Positions 1 to 10,639 of a stretch of DNA of 64,000 nt are shown here, one piece after another. The position numbers and the translations under genes were made by a program. Location of the stretch: contig MNCI01033682.1 in assembly GCA_015680685.1 (NCBI GenBank), positions 3,969 to 67,968 on the forward strand. Reading direction: 5' to 3'. The DNA comes from Gnetum montanum (Eukaryota; Streptophyta; Gnetopsida; Gnetales; Gnetaceae). The stretch's first letter is position 1, and each line of letters starts with the position of its first letter. The notes beneath the pieces are model-generated. The model had not been told where the DNA came from. It was given only the letters and a program-made list of their open reading frames with translations, and ran no database searches.

Positions 1-1850
1 AGTAACAACATTTTAATTGTTTTAAAGAAAAAGGTAATAATACTCACTTTGCCTCCAAAGGCATGATCTAGGCACTAATAAACCCACCCATACCCTCTGT
101 AAAATGTTTTTTTTAAAGAAAAAAGAATAATTAAGAGGGAAATTAACCTCTAAAAAATTAAATAAGAAAGAGTAATAGTGCTCTCTTTGTGGTTAGCATA
201 GGGCATGTCCTAAGCACCACTATACCTTTAGATGCCTTTTACTAGTAGATACTTTTTAAAAATATACTTTAAAAAATAATAAAAAGGTAGATCAAAATGT
301 TAATGAAATAGACTCTCTTACCATAGTTAAGAAATCTACTTATTTAACTCCCTATGTTTAATTTTTTTATTTCAAAAGAAATTCTAGTTTAAAAGCCTTA
401 AACTTAGGATTTTTCTTAAATGGATTTCTAAAATTCAATTTCCTTTACTCAATAGCCTGATTTTATAAAGTATACCTGAATCTACCCTTTTTTTATTTCA
501 AAAGAAATTCTAATTTAAAAGCCTTAAACTTAGGATTTTTCTTAAATAGATTTCTAAAATTCAATTTCCTTTACTCAATAGCCTGATTTTATAAAGTATA
601 CCTGAATCTACCCTGTGGGGGTTGCACCTGCGAATCATTAAAAACGAATAGATTTTTACTGGATATTGCAAGACAACAAACCGGCCATTTTCATGTCATG
701 AAAATTTCGAATTAACTATGTTATGATGAACCAGCCAAATCCAATTTGTGGAGGATATAAAGAAATTCATCTCAGATAGAAAAAGCATTGTAAGGTCTAA
801 GCCACCCTGAGCTTTCAGAATGTTCACAGAGCCACTAGATAGGTTAACCAGATCAATAAACCATCTTGGTTTCTTGTAAAAGCAATATCTGTTAATCAAA
901 ATACTTATTCCCACCGCTGCCACCCAACTCTGATTCAATTATCCCTATTTTAACATGCTCTCTATTTCTGTAGGCCTTGACACACAAAGTAAAACAATAT
1001 TATCATCCAAAATATTGTACATCATTAAAACAATCATACGAGGTTTACCCAAAATCTAAATAACGTTATTTTACTTCATGATGTGCGTCAAAGTTTACAA
1101 AGTTTCAAGGCAAGTTCATCGTATCAACGTTATCCCAATTTCGGGATTGGTAATAACACTCATTACATCGTACATATTATATTAAAAAGCCTTAATGCTT
1201 ATCCTGTCATAGAGTTTCAGGTGATTAGTAAATGAGCTAAACTTACTTTTTCAAGTGACGGTGGTCAGGCTCTAAAATTCTTTATCATTATAATAAAATA
1301 AAAGAGAAAAAAAAAACAGAAAAAAATGTACCTTGAAAGACAAGAAACAAATGTTGGTATAGAATGAAAAGCACATCTCCTTTGCCATATGATAATTTAT
1401 CTGAGGCCAAAGTACTGAATCATATTGCAGGTAGAATTTGGTTTAACTTAGACCCTCTCTTATTAGTGTACTCCATTGGTGAAAATCTTCAAGACCATCA
1501 CATGGGTGTAAACCTTTGAGAAAGTGTATAAAATTCTTCCCATTCCTTATAGTCTTCCAAAGACGGCTAAAACGTTCCAATTCAGTTCCAATTAATGAAA
1601 TATTTTTGACCTCTCAGAACCTTTTATGCCATTTATGGTTTAGTTTCAACCATTCAAGAGCCATGTCAATAATTAAATCAAAATCTGCAAGTTCCAATCA
1701 CAAGAGAGAAATTACCAAAGAATACAACATGAAATGGCTAGAATTTCACATTATTTATTTATGTACCTGGATCATAATACAGCATTCTGGACAAATTTCA
1801 TTATTGCCAAAGAACACAACATGAAATCGCTATAATTTCACATTAACTAT
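1..1850. other. AT-rich intergenic sequence
   Basis: No gene or recognisable element here. The only clear structure is a 126-bp tandem duplication (about 363-614), listed separately. Short open stretches on both strands (696-938 minus, 1516-1824 plus) match no family I recognise and have ordinary AT-rich composition. Confidence 0.6.
363..614. repeat. 126-bp tandem duplication
   Basis: Two head-to-tail copies of a 126-bp AT-rich unit. Each begins in a run of T before ATTTCAAAAG and ends at CCTGAATCTACCC. By eye only a few bases differ, such as TAGTTT against TAATTT and ATGGATT against ATAGATT. The duplication is therefore young compared with the surrounding transposon relics. Confidence 0.9.
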
Positions 1851-3064
1851 TTATATGTATTCTGGAAAAATTACATTAGCATATGTTGGATTGTTTTCTG
1901 GTTCTGAATTTTGATTGTTTGATTTTTGCTGTCTGTTTGCTGTCATGAAATAACAAAATTTATACATTATTTTCCAATACAAATACAAATAATCAAATAG
2001 TCTCATGAGTATCACATGATCCATTCTTCTGATCTGCATCATCTGCATCCATATTTGTTGAAGCATTATTTGAACCATTTTCAGAATTTTGTTTCACATC
2101 ACCCTGATTTGCTGATCTGGTAACTCCTTTATACCTGGTTTCAAGAGTCTTACCTGTGAAAAAGGAAAATTTAGATCAAAATATATAACAGTTGCTAGTT
2201 GATTATGCATCATAGATTTATCATTTGGTTCATGTAGTAAAGGATTTACGGATTTAAAGCAATTACCATTCATCTCTTCGATAGCACTCTCGGCATCCTG
2301 AAACATCAGTGAAAATTCAGAGGATTAAGTACCTTATTAGAATCTTCTGTAACTTGCATCCTAGAAATTCAATCTTCGTAGATTATACTAAGATATAAAA
2401 TAATGTAGAATACAAATTTTGGAAAGTGATTTCTATTCAGTGGATCCCTAGGGTTTTCAAATCCATGAAACTGAATACGGTCTGCAATGATGCCTCAGCA
2501 GATAACAGAGAAATAGTCTACCACAAAGTTGTAACAAGATAAATGCTTGTCTTTGGGAGAGAGAGTGCATCAATGTGCACTTTGATAATTTCAAAATGCT
2601 CAATCTTACCTGTCGATTTCTAAATGATACAAAGCCAAAACCCCTTGATATGCCCGTATTGTGATCCCGAATAACCTTTGCGTGACTAATGGCAAACATA
2701 AAATGTTCAAATGAGAAAATAGAGTTAGCAGCCGGCAAATGTGTGGATTCCTCAAAAAAGTGAAACTGAATATATTTCAACAGATAAAAAAAAGCGCAAA
2801 CTTACGAAATGCTGCGGTATGTTGCAAAAGAATCGTACAAAATTGCATTTGTGACATCCAGACTCAAATCTCTAACAAAAATGCTAAAATCCCCTGAAAA
2901 GGAAAATGTATAAGTGGTTTAAAAAACAAAATTTATAAATGTGAAAACACTTAACATTGATTAAATAAGAAAAAGAATGTGTCTGATATCGAAAATTAAA
3001 TTAACCTGCGGTATCTTCCTTCAGCGCATTTCCAAAGGCCCATACTGTGATTGGTTGACAAAAA
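1851..3064 (-). pseudogene. UBP1/TIA-1-like RRM protein relic (RRM2 exons)
   Basis: Five spliced exons on the minus strand encode most of the second RNA-recognition motif of a plant oligouridylate-binding (UBP1/RBP45-like) protein, a family that binds U-rich RNA. Exons are 3064-3006, 2893-2806, 2685-2610, 2297-2267 and from 2153. All have AG acceptors and GT donors, and the phases agree across every junction. Visible motifs are QPI.V.WAF, RNP2-like FSIFVRDLS, RNP1-like SRGFGFVSF and DAESAIEEMNG. After 2153 the protein turns into an acidic/Asn-rich linker with a stop near 2000. A detached ENNPTYANV at about 1890 resembles the start of RRM3, then ends. RRM1 and the rest of RRM3 are missing. Retained introns argue for a copied or truncated gene, not a processed copy. 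It is on the same strand as the MIF4G exon upstream. Confidence 0.75.
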
Positions 3065-3069
3065 CTACC

Positions 3070-3640
3070 CATCAATAAAAACACAAACAATTAGATAGTA
3101 ATGAGGAGATTTTAAATAATACTCACAACAATCAATATAACAAAGAAGAAAAAATCATTTACATTGGTATGCGATATAGTGAAAATCATTTACATTGGTA
3201 TGCGATATAGTGAAAGTGTAAAGAAATTTTGTGCAAAAATTGAAACTGAAACTGAAATTATATTATGTACATAGACATGTAAATCTATTGGATTTTTAAA
3301 ATATACATGCTATGAGTTTTGAAGAGTTTTCTAAGGAAACTACTGAGAAAACGTAATATTCATATTTAATGCTATTTGTACTACTATATAGTTGGCATAT
3401 TTGTTCTTTACAAGGAATTTTGAGCTATCTACCTATTTTAACTATGAATTGATGAGATTCCATTTGTGCTTTGCTAATTGTGCATAGCAACTAATGAGTA
3501 ATAGTGGCAGATAAATAGTTTGTCTTTGACTTGAGGTCTCTCGTGATACTATTTAAATAAATTCTTTTTCCTTCTATATTTTTCCAAAGATTTCAAAATA
3601 CTATTTGTCTCACCAATTTGCAAACTTATTTAGAATCAAA
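3070..3640. other. Intergenic or intronic AT-rich sequence with a 31-bp tandem duplication
   Basis: Contains two perfect 31-bp copies at 3151-3181 and 3182-3212 (AAAATCATTTACATTGGTAT then GCGATATAGTG). Nothing else is recognisable. It lies upstream of the first detected RRM exon, so it may be an intron or old intergenic DNA. Confidence 0.7.
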
Positions 3641-4450
3641 ATAAAGAATGTAATCTTGAATATTCCATTTATTAAGCCACACAACTCCCTCATGAAACTA
3701 TCTTTTATCTTGAGTTTCCATCATCACTTTTTTGGAATATTTATGGAATGAGAATTCAAAAAGATTATGAGTAAAAGCTATAAATTATCAAATAGCCTTA
3801 AGTTCTAAGGGTATCATCTTTACTTTTAAAAACATAATATCATATTGTGTTTGTCTCTTTACTTTGAAGTCATTGAAAAGGAAAAGCTTTTGAATTTCTT
3901 CGATTTATTTGCAATATTTATTTGGTAGAGTAAGACCCTATACAACATACCTATAAGAATAGGTAGTTAAACAATGGCATGAGAGTGTTTTTCTTCCCCC
4001 AAATATTCCATTCCAACATAAGTTCTTTTTTACATTTACTTTTTAAAGCAAATAAGGCTTTCATAGCATTTGCAACTTTTTGAGTATTACATTTATTGCA
4101 TTTATTCCATTTGTAATTGTAGAAGCATTCTAGGCCAAAATTTTGTAAAAGGAGGTTATATGCACATGTTCATTTCCTATATATCTTATTACCACCATCA
4201 CAAATCATGATTTAAATTTGCTAGATATTAATTTTCATTCCTAACTGTTGACAACAACCGTCATTCCAGAGTACTAAGCTTGTTGCAATCATTCCATTGA
4301 GTTTGACTTGATAATTTAATACCAACAAAACTACTTAAAAAGTTCTTTTTTACCTACCTATAAATTGAATACATACTTCTTTGTAAAGTTTTTGGATGGC
4401 ATGGAACTTCTGAATTTTCCAAGTGCCTCCATAACTGGTTATACAGGTTA
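3640..4450 (-). mobile_element. Degenerate LINE reverse-transcriptase fragment
   Basis: The minus strand contains remnants of the C-terminal half of a plant LINE RT. A SGMTV-like segment is followed by a degraded SYKYLG-like block (ITSFYKILA), then AMKALFALKSKCKKELMLEW, a pattern found after the YKYLG motif in many LINE polymerases. Several stops and at least one frame change interrupt it. No target-site duplications or poly-A tail could be placed. The call rests on motif order alone. It lies between the MIF4G exon and the RRM exons, all on the minus strand. Confidence 0.4.
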
Positions 4451-4954
4451 TGGATCTTTTGATCTATCAATAAAATATTTTAAAGTAGATCAGCTTCCAT
4501 AATAGCTTTCAATATAGCAATATAGTTTTTATCCATTTTTTCCCCTTTCAACATTTTCTTGCTCATCTTTTTATTTGCTTCAGCCTAATTTTCAAGTGGT
4601 AATTCTTTTTTCGCGTCCTTCTTCCTATAGCAGTAAATTTTTAATTTTTACCACCCTTTCCTTTTGCATGGTAAACTTCAGTGCTTTGTTTTACCATTGC
4701 TTTGTTTTCCCATTGAGCTTTGGAAACTTGAATCATTCTAAATTGTCACTCAGATACCATCTTGAATCATTCTGGATCTTGTCACACAGATAAACTATAC
4801 TGAAATCTTGAAATCGAACTAGCTTGTTGAGTAATGGCATCTCTAATCACCCAAATATAATCCCTGGAACGTGTAAACGAAACCCTCTTGAAAGAAAAAA
4901 CCAATGTTTTATTTTCCAAAGAAGCCTACCCTCAACAAAACAGAAATTTGGGTT

Positions 4955-6025
4955 TCAGTAACAAATGCGAATGCAATCAGGGAAGTGGTACCTGCAGAAT
5001 TCTTTGGAGCGAGGTTCAGAAGCAGATCGTGAGCGAAAAAGAAAAAGGAATTGCGGGTGCATGTTTTCAATCTTTTTGGGGAGCTCCAGCTCCGGCCTCT
5101 TCCACTTCTTCTCCCACTTCTTCTGACTATGCCTGGGACGCCAAGAGTTGCGTCTGAGATCGAGCAAATCCTTGAGCATGAATCGAAGCCTGCAACTCAA
5201 ATTGGAGTCCTCCTTCTCCAACAGTTGCGAAAGTCTCTGTAAATAGGCATCCATGATTGTCGCGCTCTTCGAGTGATCCATCATGGAGCCAATTTTGCTG
5301 AGAAGTATGCAAACCGCTTCCACGTTTTTCTTGTCTGCGTCTCTGCGTCGAAGGAGGCCTTGGACGCAATGATGCATGATTTTCACCGGCAACATCTTCA
5401 TCTTGTAAAGTTCTCCTAGGAATCTGATGTTCTTCAGCATTCTCTGTTGCTTCTCTTCGCTCTCTTCCTCTGCTGCTGCATCTTGCTCTGTTTCGCTTCC
5501 TTCCTCGAATTCTTGCTCGCATAGATTCAGCAAAAGTGTCCTGAAAGTGATTGGCAGGTGGCCTCCGTGTTCGCAGGGGAATTCGGGCAGCGCCCATGAA
5601 AGCTGGATACACAGCAGGGCGTACATATCGCAGAACGTCGGTTCCATTATGGCCCTGTTGAAAATCTGCTCTACCAGCCCAGCCAGGGTACCTGCGGAGC
5701 TGATCCCTAGTTGATTCAGCTGGGCAAAAAGTTTTCGAAAGTTCTGGGGCATCAATTTATTCAAAATCGCATTGATTTGCCTCTGTTTATAGAGCTCTGC
5801 GTCAATTCTGTTCTTCTCGTCGGCGCTGTGCATCTGATTCCGTGAAGAAGAGAGCCAACATCTGCGATAAGTCCTTGGCCAACGATCAGAATCCATGCTA
5901 CCGTTTTCCAGGACAAAATGAAGAAACTGAAAAACTCTTGAGCAATTGATGAATGCTCCTTCCTCTGCACTAATTCCTTGAAATTGCAGGGAGGCCTCAC
6001 TGCAGAAGCTTGCAATGGTATACAA
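4955..6025 (-). CDS. eIF4G-type MIF4G-domain exon
   Basis: An open frame of about 356 codons, stop to stop. The first good ATG is at 5896 (313 codons to the stop). It encodes a MIF4G domain, the HEAT-repeat middle domain of eIF4G that binds eIF4A in cap-dependent translation initiation. Recognisable blocks in order are KQRQINAILNKLMPQNF, a MEPTFCDMYALLC helix, PITFRTLLLNLCEQEFE, an acidic Glu-rich loop, IRFLGELYKMKML, MHHCVQGLL, VEAVCILLSKIG and SCRLRFMLKDLLDLR, then PKKIE. Spacing matches canonical plant eIF4G better than eIFiso4G. GC and codon use are richer than in the surroundings. The N-terminal extension and C-terminal MA3 domains of full eIF4G are absent, so this is a partial paralogue, one exon of a larger gene, or a fragment. 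A strong donor (TGCAG|GTACC, exon end 4992) precedes the stop, so the last dozen codons are probably intron. The region upstream of 5896 could be 5' leader or an unrecognised exon. Confidence 0.85.
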   Translation of the reverse strand: MYTIASFCSEASLQFQGISAEEGAFINCSRVFQFLHFVLENGSMDSDRWPRTYRRCWLSSSRNQMHSADEKNRIDAELYKQRQINAILNKLMPQNFRKLFAQLNQLGISSAGTLAGLVEQIFNRAIMEPTFCDMYALLCIQLSWALPEFPCEHGGHLPITFRTLLLNLCEQEFEEGSETEQDAAAEEESEEKQQRMLKNIRFLGELYKMKMLPVKIMHHCVQGLLRRRDADKKNVEAVCILLSKIGSMMDHSKSATIMDAYLQRLSQLLEKEDSNLSCRLRFMLKDLLDLRRNSWRPRHSQKKWEKKWKRPELELPKKIENMHPQFLFLFRSRSASEPRSKEFCRYHFPDCIRICY

Positions 6026-6029
6026 TCGA

Positions 6030-6900
6030 ACTTGACTTTTCTAGCGTGTCTCGTTCCTCTGTAGCTAGCATCATTTGCATTGCCGCCAATGTCTTGTGGT
6101 CTCGAACCGATCTTACCACCGACTGTACTATTAGGAAAGTTATTGTTCTCTTGTCAGAAAGAATTTCAGCTATATCATCTGGATTTCTACTGCTAGAGCT
6201 ATCGCTTTGAATTTATTCGTTATTTTTACTTTGGATGTAAAGCTTTGTAGCATTCTTTTAGCTGTCGTTCGATCTTTGGTTGCTATGTCATTCATCAAGC
6301 ATGTCTTTTTTAACAGCGGTTTCCTGCCTCTGTAATCAAGCAACAGCATTAATCACATCCTCTTTCCTCTTCTTTTTCCGTGTTCTTTCGCTCCCCTCAT
6401 TGGTTGGCGGGTGCTTTTTCCTGCGACTTTCGGTCTTAAAATTTCAAATGTTCCACACCCATCTTTTCTCTTTTCCCTGTTCTTCAAAGGTTTCACACCA
6501 TCTTTCTTCTAAGGTTTCACTCCAGTCTTTTCTCCTTTCTCCTATTTGCTCCCCTCCTTTGTTGACGAATCCTTTTGGCTGTGGCTTTCAGAATTTAAAA
6601 TTTCAAATGCTTCATTGATAATGTTACTTCCCAGCATCTCCACAGGAATCTGAAATAGGTTCCCACTCGAAGCAGCTGGCCAGGAGTTCATAAAAGCCCC
6701 CAATGAGCTCACGGGGAATAATGAAAGCTTTGCTGCCCTTGCCAACACCGCTAAATTGGCTCTGAGAATTACGAATAATCCAAGCCACAAGAAATCTCTC
6801 AGGATCCCCAAAACCGTTCTGCCATTGTTTCTACGTTTTGCTATAATTTCGCTGGTGCTCCTCACTTCCCAAATGATTTACAGGAAGCTTTAATATCGAC
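6030..6900. other. Sequence upstream of the MIF4G exon
   Basis: Moderately GC-rich and rich in pyrimidine tracts (TTTCTC, CTTTTC). Both strands keep a moderately open frame between 6540 and 6890, but neither gives a recognisable protein. It could hold a promoter or upstream non-coding exon for the minus-strand MIF4G unit. I see no convincing TATA box tied to a start. Confidence 0.4.
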
Positions 6901-6919
6901 ATTGACATCGACATGACTG

Positions 6920-7610
6920 AGTACAGTGTTCAGACTCGTACTCTGCAAACCGAATTTAGGCAATTTGACTACACTGATCTGAGCATGGTTTAGATTTATG
7001 CAATTCTGAATACACTGGTTCTAGCATCGTCGTAATCGCGGCTGAAATTTCAGGATTTCATAACCCGGATATATACATTTTATGCGTTCAAACTCGGTAT
7101 TTAGTTGTATATAAGGTAAATTTATGCGTTTTGCTGAGATTGACCCGTAGCGTTAGCTAACACTTCCGAACTCCTGTTCAGACCCATATCTCCGAAGCAG
7201 CGTTAGGAACATTATTTTTTCCCCTTTCCAGACGGATACTCTGAAACCCAGTTTAACCATTATCATTGCAGTGCTAGTAAACACTTCCGAACCCTATTCA
7301 GACCCATACTTTGGTAATCGGATTTATGTTTCATTGTCATAATGTTAGGAAACGCTTTCCAGACCTCTGTTCAGACCCATACTTCTGAAATCAAGTTTAT
7401 GCATAATCGTTATGATAGTCCACACTTTTGACCCCCGTTCAGATGGACACTCTCAAACCGAATTTAGTCATCATTATTGTAGCGTTAGGAAATACTTCCG
7501 AACCTCTGTTTGGACCTATACTTTGGAAACTAGTTTATGCATTATCGTTGTAAGATTAATAAACACTAATCAAACCCTGTTTAAACCAATGCTTTGGAAA
7601 CCAATCTAGT
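6920..7610. repeat. Degenerate minisatellite, about 70-bp unit
   Basis: The phrase GTTCAGACCCATACTTTGGA and variants recurs at about 7177, 7230, 7298, 7369, 7437, 7508 and 7579. From 7230 on the spacing is 68-71 bp. Each unit also carries GTTTATGCATTATCGTTGTA-like and GTTAGGAAACACTTCCGAAC-like blocks. A weaker related copy lies near 6925. Units are diverged, so the array is old. Confidence 0.8.
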
Positions 7611-8101
7611 TGGTAAATACTTTACGCCCTATATTCAATGCATAGAAATCAACTCACAATTAGAAAATTCTAAATCAAAAGTCTTCCTACTAAAATAATA
7701 ATTCACTTTTATGATTTAATGTTATACTATAATAAAAGTACCTATAATGTTATACTATAATGAAAGTACCTTAATTGCATTATCTTTCACCCTAAAGCTA
7801 TCCACCTTATTTTGGCTGAGAGGCTAACTCATCTTGTAAGATAGGGGGGAGGGGGGAGTGCATTCCTCGCCATCCACGTCATGTGTCATGTAAGATCCCA
7901 TGAAATGGGAAAAAACATGAACGGAAGAGCCACACCTTTTCGTATTCCTGTTGTGCAGAATGTGAACCAAAGAGCCATAGCTTTTCATATTCTTGCTACA
8001 CACATAAAAAAGCCAAACGCAACCAAATGCAAAATGGAAATGGAAATGGGAATGAAAATCCATTTCCATTCTGTCTCCATCTCTGTCCACAATTGTTGTT
8101 G

Positions 8102-8263
8102 CTGTCCACCTGGCCCAACCGAACTAGCTTCGATAACACTAGCTTCGAAGCTCTGCCAGAGCGTTGGAAAGGCACCTATGATGGTGGCCCATACTTCAGC
8201 TACAATAACAAGCTCATCAGTATGTGTTTCTTAAACCAAGGTAGCAATAAGGTAGTAGGCTAG
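8102..8263 (+). pseudogene. Plant subtilase (S8) fragment
   Basis: A 53-codon plus-strand segment reads WPNRTSFDNTSF, then PERWKGTYDGG, then YNNKLISMCFLNQG. In plant subtilisin-like proteases the GVWPES.SF stretch after the catalytic Asp region is followed by P.RWKG.C..G..F....CNKKLIGAR.F..G, and the match in order and spacing is good. The usual Cys residues are replaced (Tyr where Cys is expected in KGTC and in CNKKL). No catalytic Asp, His or Ser region is present nearby, and a TAG ends the frame. This is a broken fragment with no likely function. Upstream (about 8030-8070) is a short GGAAAT-type repeat. Confidence 0.6.
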
Positions 8264-8339
8264 TCAGCCCTTGTTGCATCCTTGCTTAACTTCGAGGGCA
8301 ACGACATACAGACATCATCGACAATCATAATACAATTTT

Positions 8340-9980
8340 TGTTATAATAGCTAAAAGATCCTTTCATTTAAGTTTCTTTTTTTTTAATAAAATTTATATA
8401 TGAATTAGGCCAATATGTTTCTTGAGTAGCTTTGTTTGAATGTATGTTTTAAGCATAAAATTTTGCAGGTAGGGGTAGGATGAGAGGTAGAGCCTAAGGC
8501 ATTCCAGGAAAAACGATAATGGCTACAGACAGTTGAAACTACAGCTTGATGGGAAAGGTCTTCTAAAGTTTTTGTGTCAACAATAGCCTTTGGTTATTGG
8601 AATCTCTTTCTAAAAACAAACTTTCTACCAGTCTTTTTATGTGTGTTTTTGTTAATTTTTTATAGTGAATTGTAACGTGTTGAACATTACATTTTGATGA
8701 TTTTGTGCAATTTTTATATTTCACTTCAAGCTGAGCTCTTCTATCATCATCAATACTTAGCATGCCTTCCTATACATTTGCATTCCCAATGCAAAAATAT
8801 TCCAAAGTTTGGTTCTGTTCCTTTTTCAATGCTTTCTGGAGTAGTAGGAATTCTGAAATTGCAATTTTCTGCTACTATCTTGAGTAATCTTTTTTTGCTA
8901 CACCCTTTTTCAATGTAAAGGAACATTTGTAAATTCATTTTCTCTTTATCTCATTGTATATTTTATGTAGGTTTTATCATTTCTATGGCTATGCTTTGAA
9001 ATTCAGCAGTTACCATGGAGTAGATGCATTCAGTTGTTACGATTGTATCTTCTTTTTTCGTTTGCAATATGCATTTTAATAAAATGCAAAATTGTTAGCA
9101 TTTTTGTTAGCACATGAAAATTATTAGCCAATTTGAGATGTCGGCCTAACTTCGGTCATAATTTTAACAATTTTTCCTGGGAGGACTTAAAGTGTTCAAA
9201 TTTGATAATTTCTTTTTACCTTCTCGCATGCAGTGAGGCTTTTCTTTATGTACATATTATTTGATTGATGGAATCTAATGGATGATATGGTTGTTAACCT
9301 GGTAAATTTTAAAAATGAGAATTTTTACACCTCTAGCAGCCTAGACCTTGGGAAGATCTCTAGCAAGATCATGCTGTGATGATCCTAGCTAATGTCATTA
9401 TTTATGCAAGAGATTTATTTCTCAAAAATGCCATGAACAAATAAATAAAGAGCAAACTTGATCGAGAGGGTAAAACTAAATTGGGTAAGTGGTAGAGAAA
9501 CAGATGAGGGATGAGTGATTCCATTTTTAGTTATCTTGTTACCTTGTCCAATAGTTGGGCTTGGTTAACATCATTTTTTTGAAATCATCTCAACCATATA
9601 TATATATATAAGCTAGTTAGTTATTGTACCCAATGTGTGAATTTGATGCGACTTTATCAAAGACAACCAAAACTATAGTAGATCATCACATATATTTATG
9701 ATAGCTAGTTAATAAATACAAGTTGCAATGTAGTAATGTTTGACATATACTTCATGATTTTTTCAGATATAAAAAACCATAAATTATAACTTATGGATTA
9801 TGGTTTTTGACTTTATGGATTATTTGTTTTGCTAGTAGCAAAGATTAATGAACCTCAAACTCAAAGTGAAGATTTTATTATGTCTATAGACCAAATTTGA
9901 TTTATTGCACAAAAAGTATATTTATCTCATGGAAAATAAAAATAGATTCAATAAAATGACTAAGTGCCACTAGATGTAAC
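8340..9980. other. AT-rich region without recognisable genes
   Basis: No coding family, LTR or other element could be identified. A short TA microsatellite lies near 9597-9611. Open stretches on opposite strands at 8694-8938 overlap one another and match nothing I know. Confidence 0.5.
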
Positions 9981-9989
9981 AAAAATAAA

Positions 9990-10610
9990 TCTTACAAACT
10001 TTTTGTTGCAATATTATATTTTTGACAGAGATGATTAGTTAAAGGATAAATAAAAAAGACATGGTACTCATCCTCAAGGGTTATTGATCCACAAAGCTTA
10101 CATGTGTATTCTTCTCTAGGAAGATTAATTTATCTCCCACTTCTATCCTAAGTTGATGTGAACTTAAATGAAGCCTACTAATTAAGCTATGAGATCTTAT
10201 TGGAATTTCAGCTGTAAAATAGCAAATTTCTTAACCAATCTTATTACCTCTAATGTCTTTCAAGTAAAATTTTTTCTTTCATTCCACATTTAACCATTTT
10301 TTTCTAAACAATTGTTATTTAACTAACTTACATATATGTTTAGGATTATGTTGCACTACTTCCAATGAGAGATTCTATGTTTTTAGCCATTGTATTCCAT
10401 CAAAATACCATCCTTATTCTTTTGTGTTTTCAAACCCTACTTTGGAAAATTTAGCTTGCTCAATTTCTAATAGACTATAAATATAGCTAATGAATTGAAA
10501 AATAGCTTCAGCTTCTAATGGGCGTAAATCACATTTCAAAAGTAACATATGATAAGGTGTTTGTATCTTTAGCTTCATTTTATCTAATGGAAATATTTTT
10601 TTGCACCCTT
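9990..10610 (-). mobile_element. LINE relic, C-terminal zinc-knuckle region
   Basis: The minus strand carries the end of a plant LINE ORF2. Near 10540-10440 is a helical stretch MLLLKCDLRPLEAEAIFQF, as found in the region after RT. Further down is ISRLHLSSHQLR, then LPREEYTCKLCGSITLEDEY followed by HVFF, a C-x2-C...E.D.YH pattern typical of the C-terminal cysteine motif (the last Cys appears lost). Stops separate the blocks. The relic is truncated at both ends. It is separate from the LINE piece at 3.6-4.4 kb but may come from the same family. Confidence 0.5.
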
Positions 10611-10639
10611 TCAATAGCTTGCCAATTTTTTACTCTAAG

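Noticed and set aside
696-938. 80-codon minus-strand frame with a PRWFIDLVNL segment
   Set aside because: No family recognised, no splice or promoter context, and it is isolated in AT-rich sequence.
5051-5714. Open frames overlapping the MIF4G exon in other phases and on the plus strand
   Set aside because: They lack conserved motifs and are explained by the GC-rich coding sequence of the minus-strand MIF4G exon.
8030-8080. GGAAAT/ATTTCC repeat forming a possible hairpin terminator
   Set aside because: A short simple repeat in plant DNA. There is no reason to call a terminator.
7881-8234. Overlapping frames on both strands around the subtilase fragment
   Set aside because: Only the 8102-8263 plus-strand segment shows family motifs.
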